Below are positions 26,748 to 34,383 of a stretch of DNA of 64,000 bases, one piece after another (positions within the stretch are counted from its first letter, which is position 1; the number at the start of each line of letters is the position of its first letter). This stretch comes from Pseudomonas sp. CFBP 13711 (GTDB lineage: Bacteria; Pseudomonadota; Gammaproteobacteria; Pseudomonadales; Pseudomonadaceae): assembly GCF_014842265.1 (NCBI RefSeq), contig NZ_JACYVI010000007.1, positions 202,002 through 266,001 of the forward strand, read 5' to 3'. The translations under genes and the position numbers were made by a program. The notes under the pieces were generated by a model. That model was not told the origin of the DNA, did not search any database, and saw only the letters and a list, made by a program, of their open reading frames with translations.

Positions 26748-27560
26748 GTGCTGAACATTGCGGTCGCGTTTTTTGGTATCCCGCGCAACTCGGAAATCTG
26801 TTTTCCTTCCATTGAGGAAAACGTCCTTGGCCCGTTGCCCAAGGGCAGCAACGTCAAATGCTTCTACCACCTCTACAAGATCGACGAAGTGCATAACCAG
26901 CGCTCGGCGGAGAAGGGGGAGCTGAAGGCGCAGAACTACGACGTTTTCCAGTCGATGACGGGGGTTCTCGAGTCCACGGACGGCGTGCTGGATCGCTGGG
27001 ATTTCGAGCGGGTCAAGGCGATGGGCGACACCTGGGGCGACGAGCATGTCTCCCTGCGCAACCTGATCTATCAGCTCAATTCCCTGCACACGGTCACGGG
27101 CATGATGGAGTCGTTCGATCCGGACTTCGTGGTGTTCGTGCGCCCGGACAACTTCTTCCATTCGCCGCTGCCGGGTTATGTCTTTCATTCGCCACAGGCA
27201 CGGCGGCTGAACGCCTATATTCCGGACTGGCAGTGGTGGGGCGGGCTGAACGATCGTTTCGCCATTTGCGGCCGCGACGTCTACCGCGCCTATGGCAAAC
27301 GGGTGGAGCGCATCTTCGAGTTCTGCGAAGTGACGGGCCGCAAGCTGCACTCGGAGCGTTTGCTCAAGTACGCCCTGCTTGAGGCCGACGCCCGCGTTTG
27401 CACGCTGCCAACCACCGCCTCGCGAGTGCGCATCACCGGCGCCTTCGCTGAAGAGTCGTTCTCGCCGAAGCGCGGGATGGGCAAGCGTGAGAACCGCTAT
27501 TTCCACTTCTTCGCCCGGCTGCGCACCTGGCGTGACAAACGCCTCACTGAAAAGAGCTGA
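26748..27560 (+). CDS. LPS-locus hypothetical protein
   Basis: A 270-residue soluble-looking protein that I do not recognise. GTG 26748 is preferred over TTG 26742 because GGAG at 26735-26738 is nine bases before the GTG but only three before the TTG. The protein begins LNIAVAFFGIPRNSE, has a PDFVVFVRPDNFFHS segment that could be a GT-A-like metal site, and ends with a basic RLRTWRDKR tail. It follows the two coupled sugar-transfer genes in the same direction, so a role in surface sugar synthesis is inferred from position. It converges on the gene at 27569. Confidence 0.65.
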   Translation: MLNIAVAFFGIPRNSEICFPSIEENVLGPLPKGSNVKCFYHLYKIDEVHNQRSAEKGELKAQNYDVFQSMTGVLESTDGVLDRWDFERVKAMGDTWGDEHVSLRNLIYQLNSLHTVTGMMESFDPDFVVFVRPDNFFHSPLPGYVFHSPQARRLNAYIPDWQWWGGLNDRFAICGRDVYRAYGKRVERIFEFCEVTGRKLHSERLLKYALLEADARVCTLPTTASRVRITGAFAEESFSPKRGMGKRENRYFHFFARLRTWRDKRLTEKS

Positions 27561-27564
27561 GTGG

Positions 27565-27586
27565 CGGCCTACTTGTGCAGGCCGCT
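27565..27586. terminator. GC-rich hairpin at convergent gene ends
   Basis: GCGGCC (27565-27570) and GGCCGC (27581-27586) form a six-base stem with a ten-base loop, overlapping the last codons of the minus-strand gene. No T-run follows on either strand, so terminator function is only possible, not shown. Confidence 0.25.
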
Positions 27587-28534
27587 GCGCACCAGCCTGA
27601 CCAGCCGCCTCGCTTTGATCCGCAGCTTGGTCAGACCTGATTTGGGCTTTTTCTTCGGCGTCAGGCCCTGCTGCACCAGCCAGTCCTTCCAGCGAATCCG
27701 CTCCTCGCGTACCACCCAGCCTTCTTGTGGGGCAAAGCTCTCGGCCAGATAAAGGCCGCGCGTACCGGCGGGCGAAAGCTTGTCTTTCTTCAGGGTGTAC
27801 AGCTCGGGCAGGGGCGAGCCGTTTTCCAGCGGCATCAGGTACAGATCCGGCTTGCTGCGATTGAGGCGCGCCACCAGCTCGTTGTTCTCCAGGCTTTCAT
27901 CGACGTGGAACAGGCTCAGCGGGCGAGCCTCTTTCGGCACTTCAAGGCGCATGTCGTAGATCAGTTGCAACGACGCCGTCGGCAAATGCACGTAAGCGCG
28001 GGGCCGCTCAATCAGGGTCAGGCTGCCGCAACGTACAGGGCGTGCCGCGCCGGAAAGCGGCGTGAGGCGAAAGGGCATCGCTTCGCGGTAATGCAACGCT
28101 GCCGCGTAGGGCGCTGGCAGCCAAGTGTCGTTGAAACGTCCGCCGAGCCAGCCTTGGGGCGTCTCGATCAGGCATTCCTCGGCGACTTCCTGAACCGCCG
28201 TGTGCAACGGCAGGTTGAGTTCGTGGGCGGGAACGTAGCCGGAGATCAGCTTGAGCACCACATCGCCACGGTCCTGACGGCGCTGGCGAACCAGCACCCA
28301 GTAATCGCGGTTCTGCCAGCGCAGGGTCAGGCGCACCGAGACACCGAGATTGGCCAGTTCGGTGGAAAACCGTTCGCTGTCCTCCACGTCGATCTTGCGA
28401 CGCCGTGCCAGGGTCTGGGTGAAATTCAGCGGCATCCCGATGCTCTGGTAGGTCAGGCTTTCCGGGGTGGCTTCGACAAATAACGGCAGGGTCTTGAAGT
28501 TGCTGGGGTTCTTTCGGATCAGGGTTCGCGGCAT
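27569..28534 (-). CDS. conserved protein with degenerate Nudix-like segment
   Basis: A 321-residue protein. ATG 28534 has AAGGAG five bases upstream. The middle contains GYVPAHELNL followed by VQEVAEECLI, which resembles a Nudix box (G-x5-E ... REUxEExGU). However, it has two extra residues between the halves, Gln in place of Arg, and Leu in place of the late Gly. It may therefore be a Nudix-fold protein without standard pyrophosphatase activity. The C-terminus is strongly basic (KKKPKSGLTKLRIKARRLVR). Relatives are, I believe, often mislabelled as metal ABC transporter ATPases, but no Walker motif is visible. Function unknown. Confidence 0.65.
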   Translation of the reverse strand: MPRTLIRKNPSNFKTLPLFVEATPESLTYQSIGMPLNFTQTLARRRKIDVEDSERFSTELANLGVSVRLTLRWQNRDYWVLVRQRRQDRGDVVLKLISGYVPAHELNLPLHTAVQEVAEECLIETPQGWLGGRFNDTWLPAPYAAALHYREAMPFRLTPLSGAARPVRCGSLTLIERPRAYVHLPTASLQLIYDMRLEVPKEARPLSLFHVDESLENNELVARLNRSKPDLYLMPLENGSPLPELYTLKKDKLSPAGTRGLYLAESFAPQEGWVVREERIRWKDWLVQQGLTPKKKPKSGLTKLRIKARRLVRLVRSGLHK

Positions 28535-28570
28535 ATCGGCTCCTTCTTGCGTTGGGGTCGGCCGTTTGTC

Positions 28571-29380
28571 TCAGGGCTGACGACGGATCACGGCAGCGGC
28601 GGTTGCCACGTTATGGGCCAGATGCAGCGGATTGATGGTGCCGACGATAGCACCGGTGACGCCGGGATGTTCAAACAGCAGCTCGAAACTGGCACGCACA
28701 GGATCGACACCGGGGCTCAGGCAAACGTGCCCGCTGGCCAGCGCTTTTTTGACCAGCACCCCTTTGCCGTGTGCAGCAGCGTAGTCGAGGACCGGCTTTT
28801 CGCCCTGTTCGTTGAGGTTGTACGTGACCATCGCGCAGTCGCCGTCCTCCAGCGCCAGCAGACCGCCTTCGACGGTCTTGCCGGAGAACCCGAACCCGCG
28901 AATCTTGCCTTCTCGCTTGAGCTCGGCCAGGGTCTGGTAGACGGCGCAGTCGTTGAGCACGTGCAGATCGTTGCCGTCGGAATGCACCAGCACCAGATCG
29001 ATGAAGTCGGTTTCCAGGCGCTGCAGGCTGCGCTCCACGGACAGGCGCGTGTGGGCGGCGCTGAAATCGTGCCGTGACTGGCCCGCTTCGAATTCTTCGC
29101 CGACCTTGCTGACGATCACCCAGTCCTTGCGCTGCCCGCGTAACAGCGGGCCGAGGCGCTCTTCGCTGCGACCGTACGCCGGGGCGGTGTCGATCAGGTT
29201 GATGCCCAGATCCCGCGCCAGCTTCAGCAACATCTGCGCTTCGACGTCGTCGGGAATGGTGAAGCCGTTGGGGTACTTCACGCCCTGATCGCGGCCCAGC
29301 TTTACCGTGCCCAGGCCCAAGGGTGAGACGTTGATGCCGAGGCTGCCGAGCGGCCGATGCAGATCGTGCAGGGTCTTCAT
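28571..29380 (-). CDS. aldo/keto reductase
   Basis: A 269-residue NADPH-dependent aldo/keto reductase-like protein. Visible features are an N-terminal LGLGTVKLGRDQGVKYP, the catalytic Asp/Tyr segment LIDTAPAYGRSEERLG, the Lys-containing WVIVSKVGEE, and the late VTGAIVGTINPLHLAHN, which resembles the cofactor-binding C-terminal part. Its ATG overlaps the stop of the FAD oxidoreductase upstream in the same operon. In P. aeruginosa the same pair lies next to an SMR pump and waaA. The substrate is unknown. Confidence 0.85.
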   Translation of the reverse strand: MKTLHDLHRPLGSLGINVSPLGLGTVKLGRDQGVKYPNGFTIPDDVEAQMLLKLARDLGINLIDTAPAYGRSEERLGPLLRGQRKDWVIVSKVGEEFEAGQSRHDFSAAHTRLSVERSLQRLETDFIDLVLVHSDGNDLHVLNDCAVYQTLAELKREGKIRGFGFSGKTVEGGLLALEDGDCAMVTYNLNEQGEKPVLDYAAAHGKGVLVKKALASGHVCLSPGVDPVRASFELLFEHPGVTGAIVGTINPLHLAHNVATAAAVIRRQP

Positions 29381-30552
29381 GGCAGCAGTTGATCCCAGAC
29401 AGGAATGGCGAGGGGCGGCTTGGGGAAGTCGGTGTGCGGTGGTTGCGGTGTGGGGTGAATGTCATCCCGGGACAGCGAGGCCAGCACGCGATCGGCGAAG
29501 TCGGGGGCCAGCGCCAGTTTGGTGGGCCAGCCGACCAGCAAGCGCCCCTGCACGTCGACAAAGGCGTTGTCCGGGCGCACCAGACCGCTTTGCTGCGGCT
29601 CGGCGCGGTCCACGCGCAAGGTGGCGAACTGCGCCTGGCTGAGATCCACCCAGGGCAGCAGATTGGCGAGCTCTTTTTTCGCGGCAGCGATCTGCTCGGC
29701 GGGGTCGCGGGCAACGCCTTCGGCTTCGGCAATGTCGCCGCCCAGGTACCAGACCCACTGGCCGTCAGCCGCCGGGTGCGTCGTGACGGTGATGCGCGGT
29801 TTCGGCCCGCCGCCCAGGCAGTGGGCGTACAGCGGTTTGAGCGTCGGGCCTTTGACCAGCACCATGTGCAGCGGGCGGCGTTGCATGGCCGGCTGGCTGA
29901 CGTTCAGCGCCTTGAGCAGATCAGCCATGCCTTCACCGGCGCTGAGCACCACTCGCTGCGCATGGATCTCGCGGCCGTCGACGCGCAGACCGACCAGTTC
30001 GCCGTCACTGCGCAGCGGCTGGATGTCCTGGCCGGCAAGCAGACTGTCGCCCGCCAGCTCCGCCAGTTTTTTCACCAGACTGGGAATGTCGATGACCAGC
30101 TCGGCCAGGCGGTACACCTTGCCCTTGAAGCGCGGATCCTGGAGCGCAGGCGGCAGGTCGCTGCCCTTGACCTGATCAACACGCCCGCGCACGGCCTTGC
30201 TGGCGAAGAAGCTGGTGAGGTTGCCGGCGAGGGTGCCGGGCGACCACAGGTAATGGGCTTCCGACAGCAGGCGTACGCCTGAGAGGTTCAGCTCGCCTTT
30301 GCCGGCGAGCGCTTCGCGCCAGCGACGTGGCATGTCGGCGATCGCTTCGGAGGCACCGGACAGCGCGCCGTGCAGGGCGTATTTAGCGCCGCCGTGGATG
30401 ATCCCCTGGGATTTGAGTGTCTGGCCGCCACCCAGGCTGGCCTTTTCCACCACCACCGTCGAAAAGCCCTGATGCCGCAGCCGCGCATTGAGCCAGAGAC
30501 CGGCAACGCCCGCGCCGACAATCAGGACGTCAGTGGAAATAGCAGATGACAT
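29377..30552 (-). CDS. FAD-dependent oxidoreductase (DAO family)
   Basis: A 391-residue flavoprotein. The N-terminal dinucleotide-binding motif is VLIVGAGVAGLWLNARL, followed by VVVEKASLGGGQTLKSQG and IIHGGAKYAL, as in glycerol-3-phosphate dehydrogenase/DAO-like enzymes. ATG 30552 with GAGGTG just upstream gives MSSAISTDVLIVGAG; the upstream in-frame start at 30600 has no visible advantage. It overlaps the aldo/keto reductase gene by four bases. The two may act on the same small molecule, but nothing in the sequence says which. Confidence 0.85.
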   Translation of the reverse strand: MSSAISTDVLIVGAGVAGLWLNARLRHQGFSTVVVEKASLGGGQTLKSQGIIHGGAKYALHGALSGASEAIADMPRRWREALAGKGELNLSGVRLLSEAHYLWSPGTLAGNLTSFFASKAVRGRVDQVKGSDLPPALQDPRFKGKVYRLAELVIDIPSLVKKLAELAGDSLLAGQDIQPLRSDGELVGLRVDGREIHAQRVVLSAGEGMADLLKALNVSQPAMQRRPLHMVLVKGPTLKPLYAHCLGGGPKPRITVTTHPAADGQWVWYLGGDIAEAEGVARDPAEQIAAAKKELANLLPWVDLSQAQFATLRVDRAEPQQSGLVRPDNAFVDVQGRLLVGWPTKLALAPDFADRVLASLSRDDIHPTPQPPHTDFPKPPLAIPVWDQLLP

Positions 30553-30615
30553 GGGCACCTCAAATGGCGAAACGAATGCCGGCATTATAGGGGAAGGCAC
30601 TTTTCAGTAACCCCC

Positions 30616-30948
30616 TTAATGACCGGCCGTCTTCGAGAACAGCTGGATGACCACGACGCCCGCGACGATCAGGCCCATGCCGGCGATGGCGGGCAAGTCC
30701 AGTTTCTGGCCGTAAATAAACAGCGCCGCGATGCTGACCATGACGATGCCCATGCCCGCCCACACGGCGTATGCCACGCCGACCGGGATGGTGCGCACCA
30801 CCAGCGTGAGCATCCAGAACGCAATGGCGTAGCCGACGATTACCAACAGCAGTGGAATCGGCGTGCTCAGGCCTTTGACGGCTTTCATGGACACAGTGCC
30901 GATGACCTCGGCACAGATGGCGATGGCCAGCAGGTAGTACGCAGACAT
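30616..30948 (-). CDS. small multidrug resistance (SMR) efflux protein
   Basis: A 110-residue four-helix membrane protein of the EmrE/SugE family. The essential membrane glutamate is present at residue 14 (LLAIAICAEVIGT), as in EmrE. The conserved GVAYAVWAGMGIV and GQKLDLPAIAGMGLI segments follow. Start ATG 30948 has AAGGAG seven bases upstream; an in-frame extension to 30966 is not supported. It probably exports quaternary ammonium-type cations by proton antiport. Confidence 0.92.
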   Translation of the reverse strand: MSAYYLLAIAICAEVIGTVSMKAVKGLSTPIPLLLVIVGYAIAFWMLTLVVRTIPVGVAYAVWAGMGIVMVSIAALFIYGQKLDLPAIAGMGLIVAGVVVIQLFSKTAGH

Positions 30949-31119
30949 GATGTAGCTCCTTTTCAATGGCCGTCATTAAAGCGGCTTACCCGGTACTGAA
31001 CAACCGGCGCCTTTCGGGCTGGCGGGCTGGCGGGAGGGCGGCTGGCGAAATGCGCCGGGCAAGATATGTGCGAAGCTCCATGGAAATCTGACAGCGTTTG
31101 GCTGATAAACTCCGCGCCC

Positions 31120-32394
31120 ATGAATAGAACCCTCTACAGCATCCTGTTCCACCTCGGCCTCCCATTGATCGCCCTGCGCTTGTGGCTGCGTTCGCGCAAG
31201 GCGCCGGCCTACGCGAAACGGGTCGGCGAGCGCTTCGCCATGGGCTTGCCCGCCATGCAGCGCGGCGGAATCTGGGTGCATGCCGTGTCGGTGGGCGAGA
31301 GCATCGCCGCCGCGCCGATGATTCGCGCCTTGCTGGCCCGCTATCCGCAATTGCCGATCACCATCACCTGCATGACGCCGACCGGCTCCGAGCGCATTCA
31401 GTCGCTGTTCGCCAACGAGCCGCGCGTTCAGCATTGCTATTTGCCCTATGACTTTCCGTGGGCAGCCGGGCGTTTTCTCGATCACATCCAGCCGAAGATC
31501 GGCGTGATCATGGAAACCGAGCTGTGGCCCAATCACATTCATCAGTGTGCGAAGCGCGGCATTGCGACGGTGCTGGCCAACGCGCGGTTGTCAGAGCGTT
31601 CCGCTCGCGGCTACGGACGCTTCGCCGGGCTGACTCGGCCGATGCTGGCAGAGATGAGCCTGATTGCCGTGCAGACCGAAACCGAGGCCCAGCGCTTTCG
31701 TGACCTGGGCGCTCGGCCCGAGTGCGTCACCGTGACGGGCTCGATCAAGTTCGACCTGACCATTGATCCGCAATTGCTGGAGCGTGCCGCTCAGCAGCGT
31801 GAGCAATGGCAGACCTTGCAGCGTCCGGTGTGGATTGCCGCCAGTACCCACGCGGGCGAAGACGAGGTGGTGTTGGCGGCCCATCGCACGGTAATGGAAA
31901 CCCATCCCGGCGCGCTGTTGATCCTCGTGCCCCGTCACCCCGAGCGGTTCAATGGCGTGTTTGAGCTGAGTCAGCAGCAAGGATTCGCCAGCGTTCGTCG
32001 TTCGACGGCCGAGCCGGTAACGCCGGAGACCTCGGTTCTGGTGGGCGACACCATGGGGGAGCTGCTGTTTCTGTATGCGCTGGCCGACATCGCCTTTGTC
32101 GGCGGCAGCCTGGTGCCCAACGGTGGCCATAACCTGCTGGAGCCTGCGGCGCTGGATAAGCCCGTTCTCAGCGGCCCGCACCTGTTCAACTTCCTCGAAA
32201 TCGCCACGATGCTGCGTAATGCCGGCGCGTTGGAGGAGGTCAGTGACTCGGCCGCACTGGCCGCTGCAGTGCGAGGGTTGATCGACCATCCCGAGAAAGC
32301 AAAGGCGATGGCCGATGCCGGATTGGCCGTGATGAAGGCCAATCAGGGGGCGTTGCAGAGGTTGCTGGATGGGATTGGGCGGTTGTTGGGCTGA
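31120..32394 (+). CDS. waaA: 3-deoxy-D-manno-octulosonic acid (Kdo) transferase
   Basis: A 424-residue GT30 enzyme that adds Kdo to lipid IVA, the first step of core assembly and the acceptor for waaC. The N-terminus has a membrane-anchoring helix. Family segments include WVHAVSVGESIAAAPMIRAL, PYDFPWAAGRFLDHIQPKIG with the ETELWPN motif, and late FVGGSLVPNGGHNLLEPAAL. ATG 31120 gives MNRTLYSILFHLGLPL, the usual start. It is transcribed alone, divergent from the SMR gene. Confidence 0.95.
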   Translation: MNRTLYSILFHLGLPLIALRLWLRSRKAPAYAKRVGERFAMGLPAMQRGGIWVHAVSVGESIAAAPMIRALLARYPQLPITITCMTPTGSERIQSLFANEPRVQHCYLPYDFPWAAGRFLDHIQPKIGVIMETELWPNHIHQCAKRGIATVLANARLSERSARGYGRFAGLTRPMLAEMSLIAVQTETEAQRFRDLGARPECVTVTGSIKFDLTIDPQLLERAAQQREQWQTLQRPVWIAASTHAGEDEVVLAAHRTVMETHPGALLILVPRHPERFNGVFELSQQQGFASVRRSTAEPVTPETSVLVGDTMGELLFLYALADIAFVGGSLVPNGGHNLLEPAALDKPVLSGPHLFNFLEIATMLRNAGALEEVSDSAALAAAVRGLIDHPEKAKAMADAGLAVMKANQGALQRLLDGIGRLLG

Positions 32395-32485
32395 TTGCGC
32401 CTGAAACGCCGCCTTCGTGAGCAAGGTGGAGCGCCACACCGGTCACTCCCACAAGTGCAGTAATAGCTACGCGACCGCGCGACAT

Positions 32486-33925
32486 TCACCGCTCCGTCGG
32501 CCGCTCAAAATTCTTCGCCGCTTCTTTCGCCAGATCCGGCGGCAGGAAGTCTTTGTCGGGGTTGTAGTCGGCTTTCAGAAAGCGTGACAGATCCTGCAGA
32601 TCGCCCGGGCTCAGCGTGCCGGCAGCCTGCTTCAGGCGCAGGTTGTCGAGGATGTAGTCGTAACGCGTGTTGTTGTAGTCGCGCACCGACGCATACAGCT
32701 GACGCTGTGCATCGAGCACGTCGACGATGTTGCGCGTCCCCACTTGATAACCGATTTCCGTGGCTTCCAGCGCGCTCTGGTTGGAGATGATTGACTGCTT
32801 GCGCGCCTGCACCTGCTCGACATCGGTGTTCACCGCGCGGTGCAGGTTGCGGGTGTTTTCCACCACCTGGCGGCGCAGTCCTTCACGCTGCTGCTCGCTC
32901 TGACCGAGACGAGCGTAAGCCTCGCGGACCTGGGAGCTGGTCAGCCCACCGCTGTAAATCGGGATGTTCACCTGCAGGCCGATGGTGCGTTGCTCGACGC
33001 TGCCGTGAAAGCTCTGACCGGTGTAATTGGGGTTGGTGAAACCCAGTGGGTCGTTGTCGCCTTTCTCGTACTGCGCCACCGCATCGACCGTGGGTGCGTG
33101 GCCCGCCTTGCGCTGACGCAAAGTCTCTTCAGCGGCGCTGACGGCGTAGTTGCTGGCCAGCAAATTCAGGTTTTGCTGGGTTGCCGTGTCGACCCAGGCT
33201 TTCGCATCGTTGGGCGTCGGTGCGAGCACTGGCAGGGTGTGCACGATGCCTTCAATGGAGTTGTAGTCGCGGTTGGTCAGGGTGATCAGCGCCTGAAAGG
33301 CATCGTCCACCTGGCGCTTGGCAACGATCCGCGCAGCGCGGGCGGTGTCGTAACTGGCTTGGGCCTGCAGCACGTCGGTCTTGTCCGACAGGCCGACGTC
33401 GAAGCGTTCATTGGCCTGATCGAGCTGGCGCTTGAACGCCGCTTCCTCTGCCTTGGTCGAGGCCAGATTGTCCTGTGCGCGGAGCACCGCAAAATAGTCT
33501 TCGGCGCTTTGCAGAATCAGGTTCTGCTCGGTGGCCGAGAGCTGCAGGATCGCCTGCTCGTTGACGTCCTTCGCAGCCTTGAGCTGGAACCAGCGGTCCG
33601 CGCGGAAGATCGGCTGACTCAAGGTCGCGCGATAGACCGTGCCACTGCGGCTGATGACGGCAGAGGGCTGGTCAATCGAGGTGCGGGTGTCATTGATGTC
33701 GGCGCCGCCGGAGATGTTCGGTAACAGACCGGCGCGTGCCTGAGGCACGATTTCCTTCTGCGCGTCGTAGCTGGCGCGGGCTGCCGCAAGGTCGGCGTTA
33801 TTGTTGACCGCTTCCTGATACACACTGACCAAACCGGTCCTGGTCGGCAGCGGCATGTCTGCTGCCCCGGCCATCGCATTCGAAGCACACGACACGGCAA
33901 TGGCCAGTGAAAGTTTGCGCAGCAT
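32486..33925 (-). CDS. tolC: TolC family outer-membrane channel
   Basis: A 479-residue outer-membrane efflux and secretion duct that works with inner-membrane pumps and type I secretion systems. ATG 33925 is preferred, because AGGGA lies six bases upstream but directly abuts the alternative ATG 33931. A signal peptide is visible (LRKLSLAIAVSCASNAMA-GAA). Two homologous coiled-coil/beta repeats follow, with typical segments ANNNADLAAAR-like at the start of repeat 1 and YQVGTRNIVDVLDAQRQLYA in repeat 2. The tail GTLSPGDLQDLSRFL is typical. It is divergent from the thiC riboswitch region. Confidence 0.92.
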   Translation of the reverse strand: MLRKLSLAIAVSCASNAMAGAADMPLPTRTGLVSVYQEAVNNNADLAAARASYDAQKEIVPQARAGLLPNISGGADINDTRTSIDQPSAVISRSGTVYRATLSQPIFRADRWFQLKAAKDVNEQAILQLSATEQNLILQSAEDYFAVLRAQDNLASTKAEEAAFKRQLDQANERFDVGLSDKTDVLQAQASYDTARAARIVAKRQVDDAFQALITLTNRDYNSIEGIVHTLPVLAPTPNDAKAWVDTATQQNLNLLASNYAVSAAEETLRQRKAGHAPTVDAVAQYEKGDNDPLGFTNPNYTGQSFHGSVEQRTIGLQVNIPIYSGGLTSSQVREAYARLGQSEQQREGLRRQVVENTRNLHRAVNTDVEQVQARKQSIISNQSALEATEIGYQVGTRNIVDVLDAQRQLYASVRDYNNTRYDYILDNLRLKQAAGTLSPGDLQDLSRFLKADYNPDKDFLPPDLAKEAAKNFERPTER

Positions 33926-34111
33926 AGACATTCCCTAGTAATTCAAGCGGCATGAAGACGGTGACGTTGCGTCTGATCCAGATGGCTTTGGCGACGCGTA
34001 GCGAGTGTAGTTCCAGCGGGTAGGGACAACAATCGGGCAAATCAGCCATTTAACGCGCGTTTGAATTCCGCGCTTGGCGTTTGGCCTGCGCCGCGACTAG
34101 ACTGACGCTGT

Positions 34112-34202
34112 TCTTGTCGGGGTGCCTTGATATGAGGCTGAGATCGGATAATCCGGATCCCGTTGAACCTGATCAGGTTAGCGCCTGCGTAGGGAACAAG
34201 AT
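34112..34202 (+). promoter_or_regulatory. TPP riboswitch (THI element)
   Basis: The classic thiamin pyrophosphate aptamer is readable: GGGGTGCC at 34119-34126, GGCTGAGATC at about 34136-34145, CCCGTTGAACCTGATCAGG at about 34159-34177, then GTTAGCGCCTGCGTAGGGAA. It lies about 180 bases before the thiC ATG, leaving room for an expression platform (34203-34383). TPP binding should lower thiC expression. The platform contains a small hairpin GTTCA-TTTTC-TGAAC at 34251-34265 but no clear intrinsic terminator. Confidence 0.95.
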
Positions 34203-34383
34203 TTCTCGTCTCCCGGCGAGTCCTCTTGAGTGTCGTCCGGGGTCGTCTTTGTTCATTTTCTGAACAGTCCGCGCCTTTCGATTCTCAGCATCCATGCCGT
34301 CTCAGGGTGCATCCGTTCGTGTTCATCAGGCTCAAACTCCGACAATTCATTCCGCTGCTGGATGATGTCCTGGAGAGCCCGTG

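Noticed and set aside
32400..32460. Possible dispersed-repeat remnant after waaA (TCGTGAGCAAGG ... CACTCCCAC)
   Set aside because: It recalls a common Pseudomonas intergenic repeat but is too diverged and lacks a paired arm, so I cannot support it as a repeat.
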